From: an uncultured Lachnospira sp.
GTDB taxonomy: Bacteria; Bacillota; Clostridia; Lachnospirales; Lachnospiraceae
Reading direction: 5' to 3'
Length of the DNA: 30,344 nt
Assembly: GCA_934343805.1 (NCBI GenBank)
Contig: CAKRIN010000030.1
Span: 1-30,344, forward strand
The position numbers and the translations under genes are program-made. The notes beneath the pieces were generated by a model that searched no databases, was not told where the DNA came from, and was given only the letters and a program-made list of their open reading frames with translations. Positions 10,637-19,774 of this stretch are shown here, one piece after another; within the stretch, counting starts at the first letter, position 1, and the number at the start of each line of letters is the position of its first letter.

Positions 10637-11323
10637 TTACTCTGTAGCCTCTTTTATAAAAAGACCAGTTAAGAATACGAAAACATACGCCTGTATCAGT
10701 CCATCGAATATATCGAAGTAACAACTGAATACTGCCGGTAAAACTGCTGGAACTACCATCTTTAATAATTCCATGATTACAAATGAACCTAAAACATTAC
10801 CGAATAATCGCATGCAAAGTGATAAGGGCTTGATAAATACTTCCAGAATATTAATAGGAAGTATTATAGGCATTGGCTCTGCAAAACTCTTAAGCCAGCC
10901 TTTAGTTCCTCTGGCTCTGATTCCTGCAACCTCAATAAGCACAATACTCATCAACGCCAGTGTTGCTGTAACATTCATATCCTTAGTTGGCGGCTTGAAA
11001 CCAAGCAGTCCTATCAGGTTCGCAATTCCTATGTAAATAGCAATTGCTGACAGATACGGAATGTATGCCTTTCCTTTTTCACCTACCGTCTCAGTGAAGA
11101 AATCATTGAGTCCCTTTATTGCTGTTTCAACAACTACCTGTCTGCGACTGGGGTTTTCCACACTTAGATTTCGGCTTAGCAGAATACACAACAGGAACAC
11201 AACAGCCATGATAATCCATGTAACAACAACGGATTCATATACCGGAATTCCACCAAACAAAGGTATAGTGAACACTGTCTCGCAATTAAGTTCTTCCATA
11301 AGCCCTTCTACCAAAGCATCCAT
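10637..11323 (-). CDS. atpB: ATP synthase Fo subunit a
   Basis: This is the membrane subunit with the two ion half-channels. The protein has 228 residues and about five to six hydrophobic segments. The essential Arg172 is in KPLSLCMRLFGN, and the last helix (IQAYVFVFLTGLFIKEA) is typical. A near-perfect GGAGGTGAT site precedes the ATG at 11323. It is the first gene of the operon; no atpI was found upstream, and a small non-coding leader precedes it. Confidence 0.96.
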   Translation of the reverse strand: MDALVEGLMEELNCETVFTIPLFGGIPVYESVVVTWIIMAVVFLLCILLSRNLSVENPSRRQVVVETAIKGLNDFFTETVGEKGKAYIPYLSAIAIYIGIANLIGLLGFKPPTKDMNVTATLALMSIVLIEVAGIRARGTKGWLKSFAEPMPIILPINILEVFIKPLSLCMRLFGNVLGSFVIMELLKMVVPAVLPAVFSCYFDIFDGLIQAYVFVFLTGLFIKEATE

Positions 11324-11446
11324 CTTATCACCTCCTTGTTTTGCGAAGCAAAATCCGAGCCTCTGCGAGGAGAGGGGATTTACCTCCTTTTTTGTGGCTT
11401 ATCTCTTATGTTCACGGATTTTATTCCACAAAAAAAATAATGTCAA
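11324..11446 (-). promoter_or_regulatory. atp operon promoter and structured leader
   Basis: On the minus strand TTGACA (11446-11441), a 17-bp spacer and TAAAAT (11423-11418) form a strong promoter. The roughly 90-nt leader contains an orphan GGAGG (about 11387-11383) with no usable start codon after it. It also contains CCTCT/AGAGG and TTTTGC/GCAAAA hairpins (about 11338-11375), then the true atpB site. The CCTCTCCTC segment could pair with either GGAGG, so translational control of atpB is possible but unproven. Confidence 0.65.
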
Positions 11447-11471
11447 GCCTAGATTCTGCCTAGGTTTGACA
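11441..11471. repeat. Inverted repeat overlapping the atp -35 box
   Basis: TGTCAAGCCTAG (11441-11452) and CTAGGTTTGACA (11460-11471) form a 12-bp stem with a 7-nt loop. The minus strand has eight U soon after it, and the plus strand has a weaker TATTTT. It may be a terminator insulating the atp operon from the divergent gene, or an operator at the -35 box. The rest of 11472-11726 is AT-rich without a gene, apart from a 12-bp palindrome ATAACCGGTTAT at 11657-11668. Confidence 0.5.
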
Positions 11472-11726
11472 CTATTTTCCCCTTTAATAATCGTACATTT
11501 TTAACAAAAATTGTTTATGACCAGTGTTCATTTTTGTTATTTTTCACATTGAATTTTGGCAAACTTTATTTTTATTTAATAATCTTATTAAAATTTGTCA
11601 AAAATGTATCAATAAAACCTGTTAATTTTTCTACAAATTTGTCATTTAATTAAGATATAACCGGTTATTCATTAATTATATTAATCTCTTTCCCATGCAT
11701 ATATCAGCTATGCAACAGCATGTATA

Positions 11727-11755
11727 TTGAACTAATTATTGATTCATTATATACT
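11727..11755 (+). promoter_or_regulatory. Sigma-A promoter for the GT-C-like gene
   Basis: TTGAAC (11727-11732), a 17-bp spacer and TATACT (11750-11755) lie 44 bp before the start codon. Confidence 0.6.
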
Positions 11756-11798
11756 TATCACTGTTAATTTTTATTAATTACAAGAAACGAGGATTACT

Positions 11799-13370
11799 AT
11801 GTTTAAACCCAAACAAAAAATATCACTAACAGAGCTTGTGCTTTTTGTATTATTATTTGCCCAGCTGATTCTTCTTATTATATTTAATCTTACAAAGCTG
11901 TCAGCAGTGGCAGATTTCGATTCCTCTGCTGCAATGGCACAGGCTATGGAAATCCACAGACAAAAGACACTCTTTATTTCTGACTGGATATATCAGTCTA
12001 CACTTGGTCTTGATTCTTTGCTGCCACTTGCTTCTTTGTTATATGGCTTAACCCATAATATATTCATGGCGTATGGTATAGCCAATTGCATTGGAACATT
12101 ATTTTTCTTATATATAATTATCAGCACTGCTGATCTGCTTAATATTAAACGTACAACTTCTCTGTGTTCATGTATATTCGTACTTACACCTTTTTCTACC
12201 GCCATGCTTGGATATTTCCCTATGATGTTTGTGAACGCATCCTATTATATGATGAAAGCTCTGCTTCCTGTCATATTAATATCTATAATAATAAGAATAC
12301 AGAAGAATAAATTCCGTCCCGGACATTGCATTTTAGTTATCATTCTGCTGTGGTTGTCATTCTTTACAGGCTTCTCCTGCAGTCTGTATCTTATGATGTG
12401 TGGATTTATACCTGTACTGGCTGCGCAATTAATCAATATATGCACAGAGAAATTCTATAATAAAAATAATGTAAAACAGATGTTTATATCTTTCATTCCT
12501 TCTATTCTTGCATGTATTATGTGTATGGCTGGAATGTTATCCGTAAAATATTATTATCCTAATACATTTACATCTGAAATGATTTTGTGTACAAGCAGTA
12601 ACTTTTTTGATAACTTTTTCAGATTTATAATGGGATTCTTTGAATTATTTGGCGCTGTTGCCTATAAAGACACCACTGTCCTTAGTTATGACGGAATATT
12701 TATTCTTCTTCATCTATGCCTTGCCATAATATATATTATCTTTATTAGCACCGGCATTAAGAAGTTAAGAAATAATATTAATAATAACGATTTCCTGTAT
12801 TTCTTTATGGTTATAACCATTAACTTTATTATTCTTATACTCACTTACACAACATATGGCTCAGGAACTTATGAATACAGATATTTTCTTATTCCTTTTA
12901 TTTCTGGTATATTTTTGTTCTGTTATGGGGCAGACGCTCTCTCAGCTAGAATCAAAGCCCATGCTGCCAATATACTTACATTAATATGCGCTGTGTTCAT
13001 CCTGTTGGTATCTGTACTGTCTTATAATGATTATAATAAAATTGATTATGGCAATGATGATTTAAAGAAATTATCTGAGTCTCTTATACAACATGATATA
13101 TCTGTAGCTTATTTTATCGATACAACTAATAAATCTGAAATTGATGCAAGAGTTCTCAGGCTCTTTTCTGACTCAGTTAATATCGTATATGGTAACAGAT
13201 ATGGAGAATTTAAGGATTGGGGAACATCATCTAAATATTTTGATACAGAATATATTGAAAATACTGATAGTGCTATTATTTCAACATCTGATAGTAACCC
13301 TGACACACCAGATATATACAATTATAGTTATTCAGTTGGAGACTACAAAGTTTATACTATCAAAAAATAA
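11799..13370 (+). CDS. Multi-pass membrane protein, GT-C glycosyltransferase-like
   Basis: This 523-residue protein has about ten to eleven hydrophobic segments and a soluble C-terminal tail from about residue 412. The first extracytoplasmic loop carries an acidic motif (VADFDSS, near residues 36-42), followed by W and P residues. This resembles the catalytic loop of GT-C enzymes that use polyprenyl-phosphate sugars, so a cell-surface glycosyltransferase is my best guess; no specific substrate can be given. GAGGA precedes the ATG. It is a single gene with AT-rich codon use and many I, N and Y residues. The stop overlaps the convergent LysR gene by 11 bp. A non-enzymatic membrane protein is the main alternative. 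Confidence 0.6.
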   Translation: MFKPKQKISLTELVLFVLLFAQLILLIIFNLTKLSAVADFDSSAAMAQAMEIHRQKTLFISDWIYQSTLGLDSLLPLASLLYGLTHNIFMAYGIANCIGTLFFLYIIISTADLLNIKRTTSLCSCIFVLTPFSTAMLGYFPMMFVNASYYMMKALLPVILISIIIRIQKNKFRPGHCILVIILLWLSFFTGFSCSLYLMMCGFIPVLAAQLINICTEKFYNKNNVKQMFISFIPSILACIMCMAGMLSVKYYYPNTFTSEMILCTSSNFFDNFFRFIMGFFELFGAVAYKDTTVLSYDGIFILLHLCLAIIYIIFISTGIKKLRNNINNNDFLYFFMVITINFIILILTYTTYGSGTYEYRYFLIPFISGIFLFCYGADALSARIKAHAANILTLICAVFILLVSVLSYNDYNKIDYGNDDLKKLSESLIQHDISVAYFIDTTNKSEIDARVLRLFSDSVNIVYGNRYGEFKDWGTSSKYFDTEYIENTDSAIISTSDSNPDTPDIYNYSYSVGDYKVYTIKK

Positions 13371-14247
13371 TATGATTAATTACGTATTCCCTGAACATAT
13401 TCACAACCGGAGACATATATGTAGTATTATCACTCACCATGTAAAAATTTCTTTCATATTCGGGTGAACTTATATTAAGCACTTCCACATCAAGTCTCTC
13501 TAATATATCCATATATGGCACAACTGCTATTCCAAATCCATGTGCAACAAGTCCTGCAATCACCTGATCTTCTTCTGTTTCATATGCTATATATGGAGTT
13601 ATACCCGATTTTTCCAACATCCCATCCACAACATCTCTTATACCCGAATTCCTGTCAAAACATATATATGGATACTGGCCTGTAACCGCTAAATCTATAT
13701 TTTTCCTTTTCTTGGCTGTTAACGGATGTCCCTTAGGTGTTATCAGCACCAGTCTCTGACGCTTAACTGGAACTGCTGTATAATTGTATGATGATTGAGG
13801 CTGTGAACAGAATAATAGATCATATTTCCCTTTTTCCATATCCTCAAGTAATCTTCCTGTTACATCTGAATGAAATGTAAAATCAATATCTTTATTATCA
13901 TTAATATGCTTAAATTCGGCTGCAAGATCCGGAATGTAATTAATTCCTAAAGGTCTTACAAACCCAAGTCTTATTATTCCATTTCCCATAGCGCTTCTTT
14001 TTATGGAAGCCACTCCATCATCCAGAACTGACAGTGTCTTTTCTGCGTATAATAAAAATTCCTCACCATATTTTGTAAGGCTGATTTTATGTCCGGTTTT
14101 TTCAAACAATTTCACTCCCAGTTCATTTTCCAATTGAGATATAGCGTGACTAAGACTTGGCTGGGTTATGCATAATTCTTCCGATGCCCTGGTATATTGT
14201 CTTACTCTGGCAAGCGTAACAAAATACCTCAGACTATGTATATTCAT
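13360..14247 (-). CDS. LysR-family transcriptional regulator
   Basis: This 295-residue protein has the N-terminal winged helix-turn-helix of LysR regulators (residues about 18-58: TRASEELCITQPSLSHAISQ, then LENELGVKLFEKTGHKISLT). A periplasmic-binding-protein-like effector domain follows from about residue 90. GGAGG lies 6 nt before the ATG. It is divergent from a YczE/YitT-like membrane protein gene, and a palindromic T-N11-A box (14310-14328) lies between them. By the usual LysR logic it controls that gene and itself. The ligand is unknown. Its stop overlaps the preceding convergent gene. Confidence 0.93.
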   Translation of the reverse strand: MNIHSLRYFVTLARVRQYTRASEELCITQPSLSHAISQLENELGVKLFEKTGHKISLTKYGEEFLLYAEKTLSVLDDGVASIKRSAMGNGIIRLGFVRPLGINYIPDLAAEFKHINDNKDIDFTFHSDVTGRLLEDMEKGKYDLLFCSQPQSSYNYTAVPVKRQRLVLITPKGHPLTAKKRKNIDLAVTGQYPYICFDRNSGIRDVVDGMLEKSGITPYIAYETEEDQVIAGLVAHGFGIAVVPYMDILERLDVEVLNISSPEYERNFYMVSDNTTYMSPVVNMFREYVINHIIF

Positions 14248-14309
14248 TAATATCCTCCACTTCTCTGATTAACTTCATTTAGTATCTCTATGAATCAATT
14301 ATATCAATT

Positions 14310-14328
14310 TTATAGATAAAATCTATAA
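14310..14328. promoter_or_regulatory. LysR-type operator (T-N11-A palindrome)
   Basis: TTATAGAT (14310-14317) and ATCTATAA (14321-14328) are perfect inverted half-sites separated by AAA. The core TAGAT-AAA-ATCTA fits the T-N11-A LysR box. It lies between the divergent LysR gene and its likely target. Confidence 0.7.
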
Positions 14329-14430
14329 TTTCATTAAAATTATTCATTTGTTATTAATCCATTGTGAAATTACACTTAATGACTGAATTAAAAAATAATC
14401 TGATAATCAGCCGGAAGAAAGGATATTATT

Positions 14431-15129
14431 ATGAATTCATTAGATAACACTCTTACATTAAATACAGAAGGTATCTCTGACAGTATAAAAACAACTCTTC
14501 GTGGTGAACTTGTTCTAATGTTTGCTGTTATCATCAACAGTCTCGGTGTTGTTCTCATGCTTTACTCTGGCACGGGAATATCTGCTATATCAAGTGTTCC
14601 TTATGCTTTCTCAGAAGTATTTACCGCCATATCGCTTGGCACTTTCACATATATATTCCAGGGACTGCTTGTATGCAGCCTTATGATACTCCGTAAGAAA
14701 TTTGTTCCTTCTTATTTATTTTCATTTGTTGTAGGGTTTATATTTGGCGAATGCATTGATCTTCATAATCTATGGATACCAATGCTTCCAACGGGAATTG
14801 GATTCAGAATTATGTACTTTATCATAAGCTACTGCCTTATCAGCCTTGGAATTGCTCTGTCTAACAGATGTAAACTGCCTATTATACCAACGGATCTTTT
14901 CCCTCGTGAACTGGCTGATATAACAGGCGTTGCATATCCACGTATTAAGATCTCCTTCGATGTTATATGCCTTGCTGTAACAGCATGTCTTACAGGATTA
15001 TTACTTGGTCACATAAAAGGCCTTGGAATTGGTACAATTGTGGCAGCATTTACCATGGGAAAAGCCATCGGCCTTGTTGGCAGATGGCTTGATAAAAAAT
15101 TTGATTTTGTTTCGTTTATGAAGAAATAA
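14431..15129 (+). CDS. YczE/YitT-like integral membrane protein
   Basis: This 232-residue protein has about five to six hydrophobic segments after a roughly 27-residue soluble N-terminus. The pattern (GTFTYIFQGLLVCSLMILRK, KLPIIPTDLFPRELADITG, RIKISFDVICLAVTACLTG, then GIGTIVAAFTMGKAIG) matches the YczE/YyaS/YitT-type family of small membrane proteins common in Lachnospiraceae. The transport or sensing role of this family is not established. AAAGGA precedes the ATG. It is divergent from the LysR gene and convergent with the alcohol dehydrogenase gene (10-bp gap). Confidence 0.78.
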   Translation: MNSLDNTLTLNTEGISDSIKTTLRGELVLMFAVIINSLGVVLMLYSGTGISAISSVPYAFSEVFTAISLGTFTYIFQGLLVCSLMILRKKFVPSYLFSFVVGFIFGECIDLHNLWIPMLPTGIGFRIMYFIISYCLISLGIALSNRCKLPIIPTDLFPRELADITGVAYPRIKISFDVICLAVTACLTGLLLGHIKGLGIGTIVAAFTMGKAIGLVGRWLDKKFDFVSFMKK

Positions 15130-15139
15130 CTATAATAGA

Positions 15140-16318
15140 TTATTTGTATGCTCTCTCATATATACCCGCAATCTCTTCATCAGTAGTCTCCTGTGGGTCT
15201 CTTACGAACAGTCTCATCATTGTTGCTCTTGCGTTCTTTGCCAGTGTCATTGCTTCTTCCTTCTTTATTCCGTAATCGGACATCTTAAGGTCATCAACTC
15301 CACATGCCTTCTGTAATTCAAGAAGTGCTGTTATGAAGTCTTCTGGTTTAGACGCATTTTCCATTCCAAGAAAATGTGCCATATCAATGAAACGCTCATC
15401 ACATACATGTTTATTAATCCAGAATGTGAAGTACTCCTTAGACAGCATAATAAGTCCTGCTCCATGAGGAAGCTCAGGGTGATATGCACTCATTGCATGC
15501 TCCATAGAATGTTCAGATATACATGATGTTACAACCATTGAATAGCCTGACATTGTATTAGCGTATGCAACATGTTCTCTTGCCTCAATATCGTTACCAT
15601 CTTTAACTGCTCTCGCAAGATAATGTCCGATATTTTCAATCGCGGCACGCTGAATCATATCTCCCATAATATTATGTTTGTTGCTTATATACCCTTCCAA
15701 TGAATGGAAAAGTGCATCAAATCCCTGATATGCAGTGAATTTCGATGGAACTGTTTTCATAAGCTCAGGGTCAACAATTGCATACTTTGCAAACATTCCT
15801 GCCATTCCACCAATACCTATCTTTTCATTAGTATCAGGATTAGAAATTACTCCGATAGTATCAACCTCTGAGCCTGTTCCTGCTGATGTAGTAATAGCAA
15901 TCCATGGAAGCATCTCATTAGGAGGTGTCATCTTACCACCTGATGGACTGTTAGCATAATCCCACAGATTATCTGATGGCTGAGGTATGAACATTGCCAT
16001 ATTCTTAGCCGCATCCATAACTGAACCGCCGCCTAAAGCAACAACAAAGTCAACTCCATTTTCACGACCAATTCTTGCGCCCTCTTCAACTGCTGACTTC
16101 AGCGGATTAGCTCCTATTCCGTTATAAAGCACATATGAAACATCAGCCTGTTTAAGTTCATCTATTGTTCTGTCAAGCGAACCATTCATCCTTGCAGACT
16201 TTCCATTACTTATAACAAGAAGTGCTTTCTTTCCTGGCATCTTAAGAGTATGAAGCTTAGAAAGACTTCCGCATCCAAATACGACATCTACTGGTGAAAA
16301 AAACTGATATTCATTCAT
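15140..16318 (-). CDS. Iron-containing alcohol dehydrogenase
   Basis: This cytoplasmic NAD(P)-dependent type III alcohol dehydrogenase has 392 residues. The nucleotide-binding GGGSVMDAAK is at residues 96-105. Likely metal ligands are Asp201 and His205 (GFDALFH), His270 (SEHSMEHAM) and His285 (ELPHG). The second half of the ligand region is spaced one residue longer than in classical members. It resembles the butanol-dehydrogenase/YqhD-type subgroup, but the substrate cannot be told. The ATG lies 2 nt after the xpt stop, with GAGGAG inside the xpt end, so it is translationally coupled to xpt. That is an odd partner for a purine salvage gene. Confidence 0.92.
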   Translation of the reverse strand: MNEYQFFSPVDVVFGCGSLSKLHTLKMPGKKALLVISNGKSARMNGSLDRTIDELKQADVSYVLYNGIGANPLKSAVEEGARIGRENGVDFVVALGGGSVMDAAKNMAMFIPQPSDNLWDYANSPSGGKMTPPNEMLPWIAITTSAGTGSEVDTIGVISNPDTNEKIGIGGMAGMFAKYAIVDPELMKTVPSKFTAYQGFDALFHSLEGYISNKHNIMGDMIQRAAIENIGHYLARAVKDGNDIEAREHVAYANTMSGYSMVVTSCISEHSMEHAMSAYHPELPHGAGLIMLSKEYFTFWINKHVCDERFIDMAHFLGMENASKPEDFITALLELQKACGVDDLKMSDYGIKKEEAMTLAKNARATMMRLFVRDPQETTDEEIAGIYERAYK

Positions 16319-16320
16319 GA

Positions 16321-16902
16321 TTACTCCTCTCTGAAATTGATACTGCCATCTGCAGCATTCATTCCATCAACAATAGCTAGAGACTCAAGCTGGTATCCAA
16401 GATTACGGATAATCTGTCCGCCCTGCTGGAAGCCCTTCTCAACTGCAATACCAATACCTTCAACAGTTCCGCCTGCCTGATTGACAATAGAGATAAGTCC
16501 CTGAAGCGCACAACCATTAGCAAGGAAATCATCAATAATAAGTACATGATCCTCCGGACCTACAAACTTCTTAGATATAAGCACCTGATTCTTGCACTTA
16601 TGTGTAAATGATTCAACTTCGGCAGAGTACACATCACCGTCAATATTGACGCTCTGTGACTTCTTCGCAAATACAACCGGTACATCAAAACATTCTGCAA
16701 CTATACATGCAATACCTATTCCTGAAGCCTCAATTGTTATAATCTTATTAATATTCTTTCCAGCAAATCTTCTCTTAAACTCTTCACCCATCTGTTTAAA
16801 AAGCTTAACATCCATCTGATGATTAAGAAAACTGTCTACTTTAAGAATGTTGCCTTCTTTGACAACTCCGTCCTTCATAATTCTTTCTTCAAGAAAATTC
16901 AT
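16321..16902 (-). CDS. xpt: Xanthine phosphoribosyltransferase
   Basis: This enzyme converts xanthine and PRPP to XMP for purine salvage. From the ATG at 16902 ([12 protein letters not shown]) the protein has 193 residues, the normal length. The xpt-specific N-terminus [13 protein letters not shown] is present, and the PRPP loop [14 protein letters not shown] is at residues 120-133. The frame runs open to 16980, but AAAGGA 9 nt before 16902 and family length decide the start. It follows the xanthine dehydrogenase operon and has its own promoters (16939-16980). No purine riboswitch is visible in its leader. Confidence 0.95.
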   Translation of the reverse strand: MNFLEERIMKDGVVKEGNILKVDSFLNHQMDVKLFKQMGEEFKRRFAGKNINKIITIEASGIGIACIVAECFDVPVVFAKKSQSVNIDGDVYSAEVESFTHKCKNQVLISKKFVGPEDHVLIIDDFLANGCALQGLISIVNQAGGTVEGIGIAVEKGFQQGGQIIRNLGYQLESLAIVDGMNAADGSINFREE

Positions 16903-16938
16903 AGTAATGATTCCTTTCGTAAGTAAATTATCTGTCAT

Positions 16939-16980
16939 ATTATAAGAAAATATTCTAACATTACAAGGCTCTATGGTCAA
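16939..16980 (-). promoter_or_regulatory. Candidate promoters for xpt-adh
   Basis: Two overlapping candidates are on the minus strand. The first is TTGACC (16980-16975), a 17-bp spacer and TAGAAT (16957-16952). The second is TTGTAA (16966-16961), a 16-bp spacer and TATAAT (16944-16939). Either would let xpt and the dehydrogenase be expressed apart from the upstream xdh genes. Confidence 0.55.
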
Positions 16981-16986
16981 TCAGTT

Positions 16987-19281
16987 TTAATTATCTTTTA
17001 CACTTGCCATTGCAATCTGGTCAGGAGTTATAGGAAGCTCGTAGAATCGCTTTCCTGCCGCATGGCTTAATGCATCTGTAATTGCAGGAAGCGGTGTATT
17101 AATTACAACCTCTCCGATTGATTTTGCGCCAAAAGGACCTGCATTCTCGTAACTACTCTCAAACTCAACATTAATATGTCCGATATCCATTCTTGATGGA
17201 ATCTTGTACTGTAAAAATGAGTTCTCATACAGCTTACCTTTATCTGAATATGTGATATTCTCTGACATTGTCATTCCGATTCCCTGTAAGATACCTCCCT
17301 CTGCCTGTACTCTTGCAAGGTTAGGATTAACAGGAGTTCCGCAGTCAACACATGCGTCATACTCAACAACACGGCTCTCTCCTGTGAGAAGGTCGACCTC
17401 AACCTCCGCTGCTCCAACCATGAATGGTGGTGGTGAAATAGGTGATGTATGTGTATTAGTAACTGAAAGCGCTATATCATTACCACACATAGATGCTGTT
17501 GATATATCGGCAAGAGTTACGCATTTATCCTTATTCTCACCTGATTCGCATATTACTTTCTTTCCGTCAAATGTGACATCACATTTCTCGCAGCCTAACA
17601 TCTTAGCACCAAGCTTTTCTATTCTGTCTCTAAGCTCTAATGCACATTTTTCAACAGCCTTACCTGTTACATATGTTGTACTTGATGCGTAAGAACCTGA
17701 ATCATAAGGTGATATGTCAGTATCTGCGCCAAATACACTTATATCGTCTGTGCTGCATTCAAGAACCTCTGCTGCAATCTGTGCGAGTATTGTATCACAG
17801 CCTGTTCCCATATCAGCAGCTCCGATGTTCATAGTATATACGCCTTCATCATTAAGTTTCAGTGTTGCACTTCCGACATCAACTCCTGATATACCTGAGC
17901 CCTGCATTGCCATACCCATTCCGACAAAACGTGCCTTGGTATCAGAAATCTTTCTCATAGGATATTTCTCATCCCATTTAATCATCTCTTTGACCTTTGC
18001 AAGACATCTGTCAAGTGCACAGCTTGTATTAACCTGTCCATAGTAAGCAGGCATTACATCGCCCTCTTTTACTATATTCTTAAATCTGATTTCAAACGGA
18101 TCCATATGAAGTCTGTCTGCCAGTTCATTTACCGCCGACTCAACTGCAAAAAGACCCTGTGTCGCACCATAACCTCTGTAAGCGCCCGCCGACATTATAT
18201 TAGTATATACAACATCACTTACAAAACGGAATGCCTCAGCCTTTCCATATAGCGGAATTGACTTATGTCCAGAAAGACCTACTGTTGTAGGACCATGCTC
18301 GCCATATGCGCCTGTATTAGATAATGTGTATAAATCAATTCCCTTTATAATACCATCCTTAGTTGCACCAAGTCTTACATGCATCTGCATCTCATGTCTT
18401 GGTGATGAAGCAGATAGTGATTCCTCTCTTGAAAATATAATCTTAGACGGTTTCTTGGTCTTCCATGTAACAAATGCAGGATATATCTCTGACACAGATG
18501 TCTGCTTTGCTCCAAATCCGCCTCCGATTCTTGGCTTGGTAACTCTTATCTTAGATGGCGATATTCCAAGTGCATGTGAGATAATTCTCCTGCAATGGAA
18601 TACTATCTGTGTAGAACTTACGACATGAAGTCTTCCATAAGTATCTATTGTACAGAAAGTTCTGAAAGTTTCCATCATGCTCTGCTGGCATGCCTTAGTA
18701 TGATATGTCCTGTCAATCACAATATCACACTCATCTAGTACCTTATTGATATCTCCGTTGCTGCTCTCATCATGTGCACAAAGATTTCTTTTATTATCAG
18801 CTCCAACTGGACATAATGCCTCCCAGTTATCCTCAGGGTGTACAAGAATCTCATTATCCTTTGCCTTAGTAAAATCGAGCAATGGTTCAAGCACCTCATA
18901 TTCTGTCTTAATAAGCTTCATTGCTTTATCAACACAGCGTTCATCAGCACCTGCAACAATGGCTACAGGATCACCTATGAATCTTACATGTTTATCAAGA
19001 ATAAGCCTGTCATAAGGACTTGGCTCAGGATATGTCTGACCTGCACATGTGAATCTTTTCATATTCTGGTCAACATCTTTATATGTAAATATTGCCTCAA
19101 TTCCCGGCACTTTCATTGCAATATCTGTATTAATATTCTTTACAAATGCGTTGGCATATGGTGAGCGCAGAAGCTTTACAACAAGGCAGTCCTTAGGTGC
19201 AATATCATCTGTATACACCGGCTTTCCAAGAAGCAGTTCCATCGCATCTTTCTTTCTGATAGCTTTATTAACCGACTTCAT
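16987..19281 (-). CDS. xdhA: Xanthine dehydrogenase family, molybdopterin-binding subunit
   Basis: This is the catalytic subunit of a three-subunit molybdenum hydroxylase that would oxidise hypoxanthine/xanthine or another purine. The 764 residues match the family. An N-terminal a/b-hammerhead domain is followed by molybdopterin-binding segments: GGGFGAKQ, AYRGYGATQG (with the substrate-site Arg), and GPFGAKSIGE with catalytic Glu724. QQSMMETF occupies the position of the second active-site Glu region. The ATG at 19281 directly follows the [2Fe-2S] subunit stop (TAGATG), with GGAGG 8 nt upstream. No in-frame TGA is present. Xpt downstream and an NCS2 permease nearby support a purine substrate, but the exact substrate is inferred. 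Confidence 0.93.
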   Translation of the reverse strand: MKSVNKAIRKKDAMELLLGKPVYTDDIAPKDCLVVKLLRSPYANAFVKNINTDIAMKVPGIEAIFTYKDVDQNMKRFTCAGQTYPEPSPYDRLILDKHVRFIGDPVAIVAGADERCVDKAMKLIKTEYEVLEPLLDFTKAKDNEILVHPEDNWEALCPVGADNKRNLCAHDESSNGDINKVLDECDIVIDRTYHTKACQQSMMETFRTFCTIDTYGRLHVVSSTQIVFHCRRIISHALGISPSKIRVTKPRIGGGFGAKQTSVSEIYPAFVTWKTKKPSKIIFSREESLSASSPRHEMQMHVRLGATKDGIIKGIDLYTLSNTGAYGEHGPTTVGLSGHKSIPLYGKAEAFRFVSDVVYTNIMSAGAYRGYGATQGLFAVESAVNELADRLHMDPFEIRFKNIVKEGDVMPAYYGQVNTSCALDRCLAKVKEMIKWDEKYPMRKISDTKARFVGMGMAMQGSGISGVDVGSATLKLNDEGVYTMNIGAADMGTGCDTILAQIAAEVLECSTDDISVFGADTDISPYDSGSYASSTTYVTGKAVEKCALELRDRIEKLGAKMLGCEKCDVTFDGKKVICESGENKDKCVTLADISTASMCGNDIALSVTNTHTSPISPPPFMVGAAEVEVDLLTGESRVVEYDACVDCGTPVNPNLARVQAEGGILQGIGMTMSENITYSDKGKLYENSFLQYKIPSRMDIGHINVEFESSYENAGPFGAKSIGEVVINTPLPAITDALSHAAGKRFYELPITPDQIAMASVKDN

Positions 19282-19749
19282 CTATTCAGCCTCCTTTGCT
19301 TTCTTTGCTTCAAGGAAATTCATAATTCCTCTTAACTGTCCCTCATAACCTGAACATCTGCACAGGTTTCCTGAAAGGAACTCCTTTATCTCCTCCTCAT
19401 CAGGATATGGATTTTCTCTGAAAAGTGCCAATGCATTCATAACAAATCCCGGATTACAGAATCCGCACTGCTCTGCTCCCTGGTCTGCTATAAATGTGAC
19501 AAATTCAGACGCCTCCTCCTGTAATCCTTCGAGTGTTGTAACACTGCATTTGTCTGCTCTTGCTGCAAGAACTGAACATGAAAGAACAGGCTTATCATTA
19601 AGAAATACTGTACATAAGCCACAGTTAGATGTTTCGCAGCCACATTTTACGCTGTAACAGCCATGCTCTCTCACGAATTCATAGAGTGTCATGTCTGCCA
19701 TAATATCTGCTTTGACAGATTTTCCATTCAACTTAATATCAACTAACAT
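19282..19749 (-). CDS. xdhC: Xanthine dehydrogenase family, 2x[2Fe-2S] subunit
   Basis: This 155-residue electron-transfer subunit carries electrons from the molybdenum centre to FAD. The plant-ferredoxin-type cluster has Cys38, Cys43, Cys46 and Cys58. The second, all-helical cluster has Cys95, Cys98, Cys130 and Cys132 (CGFCNPG and LCRCSGY). All eight ligands are present. GGAG precedes the ATG by 6 nt. It is second in the operon, 25 bp after the FAD subunit and abutting the molybdenum subunit. Confidence 0.96.
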   Translation of the reverse strand: MLVDIKLNGKSVKADIMADMTLYEFVREHGCYSVKCGCETSNCGLCTVFLNDKPVLSCSVLAARADKCSVTTLEGLQEEASEFVTFIADQGAEQCGFCNPGFVMNALALFRENPYPDEEEIKEFLSGNLCRCSGYEGQLRGIMNFLEAKKAKEAE

Positions 19750-19774
19750 ATATTCTCCAATCCGTAATCACCAA

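Noticed and set aside
11324..11798. A missing atpI gene upstream of atpB.
   Set aside because: No open frame with membrane helices exists there; the region is leader, promoter and AT-rich spacer.
16903..16986. Purine riboswitch before xpt.
   Set aside because: The gap to the upstream gene is about 85 bp and filled by promoter-like boxes. The conserved purine aptamer loops are not visible.
16987..19281. Selenocysteine (in-frame TGA) in the molybdenum subunit.
   Set aside because: The frame is complete without an internal TGA, so no selenocysteine is encoded there. A labile selenium cofactor cannot be judged from the sequence.
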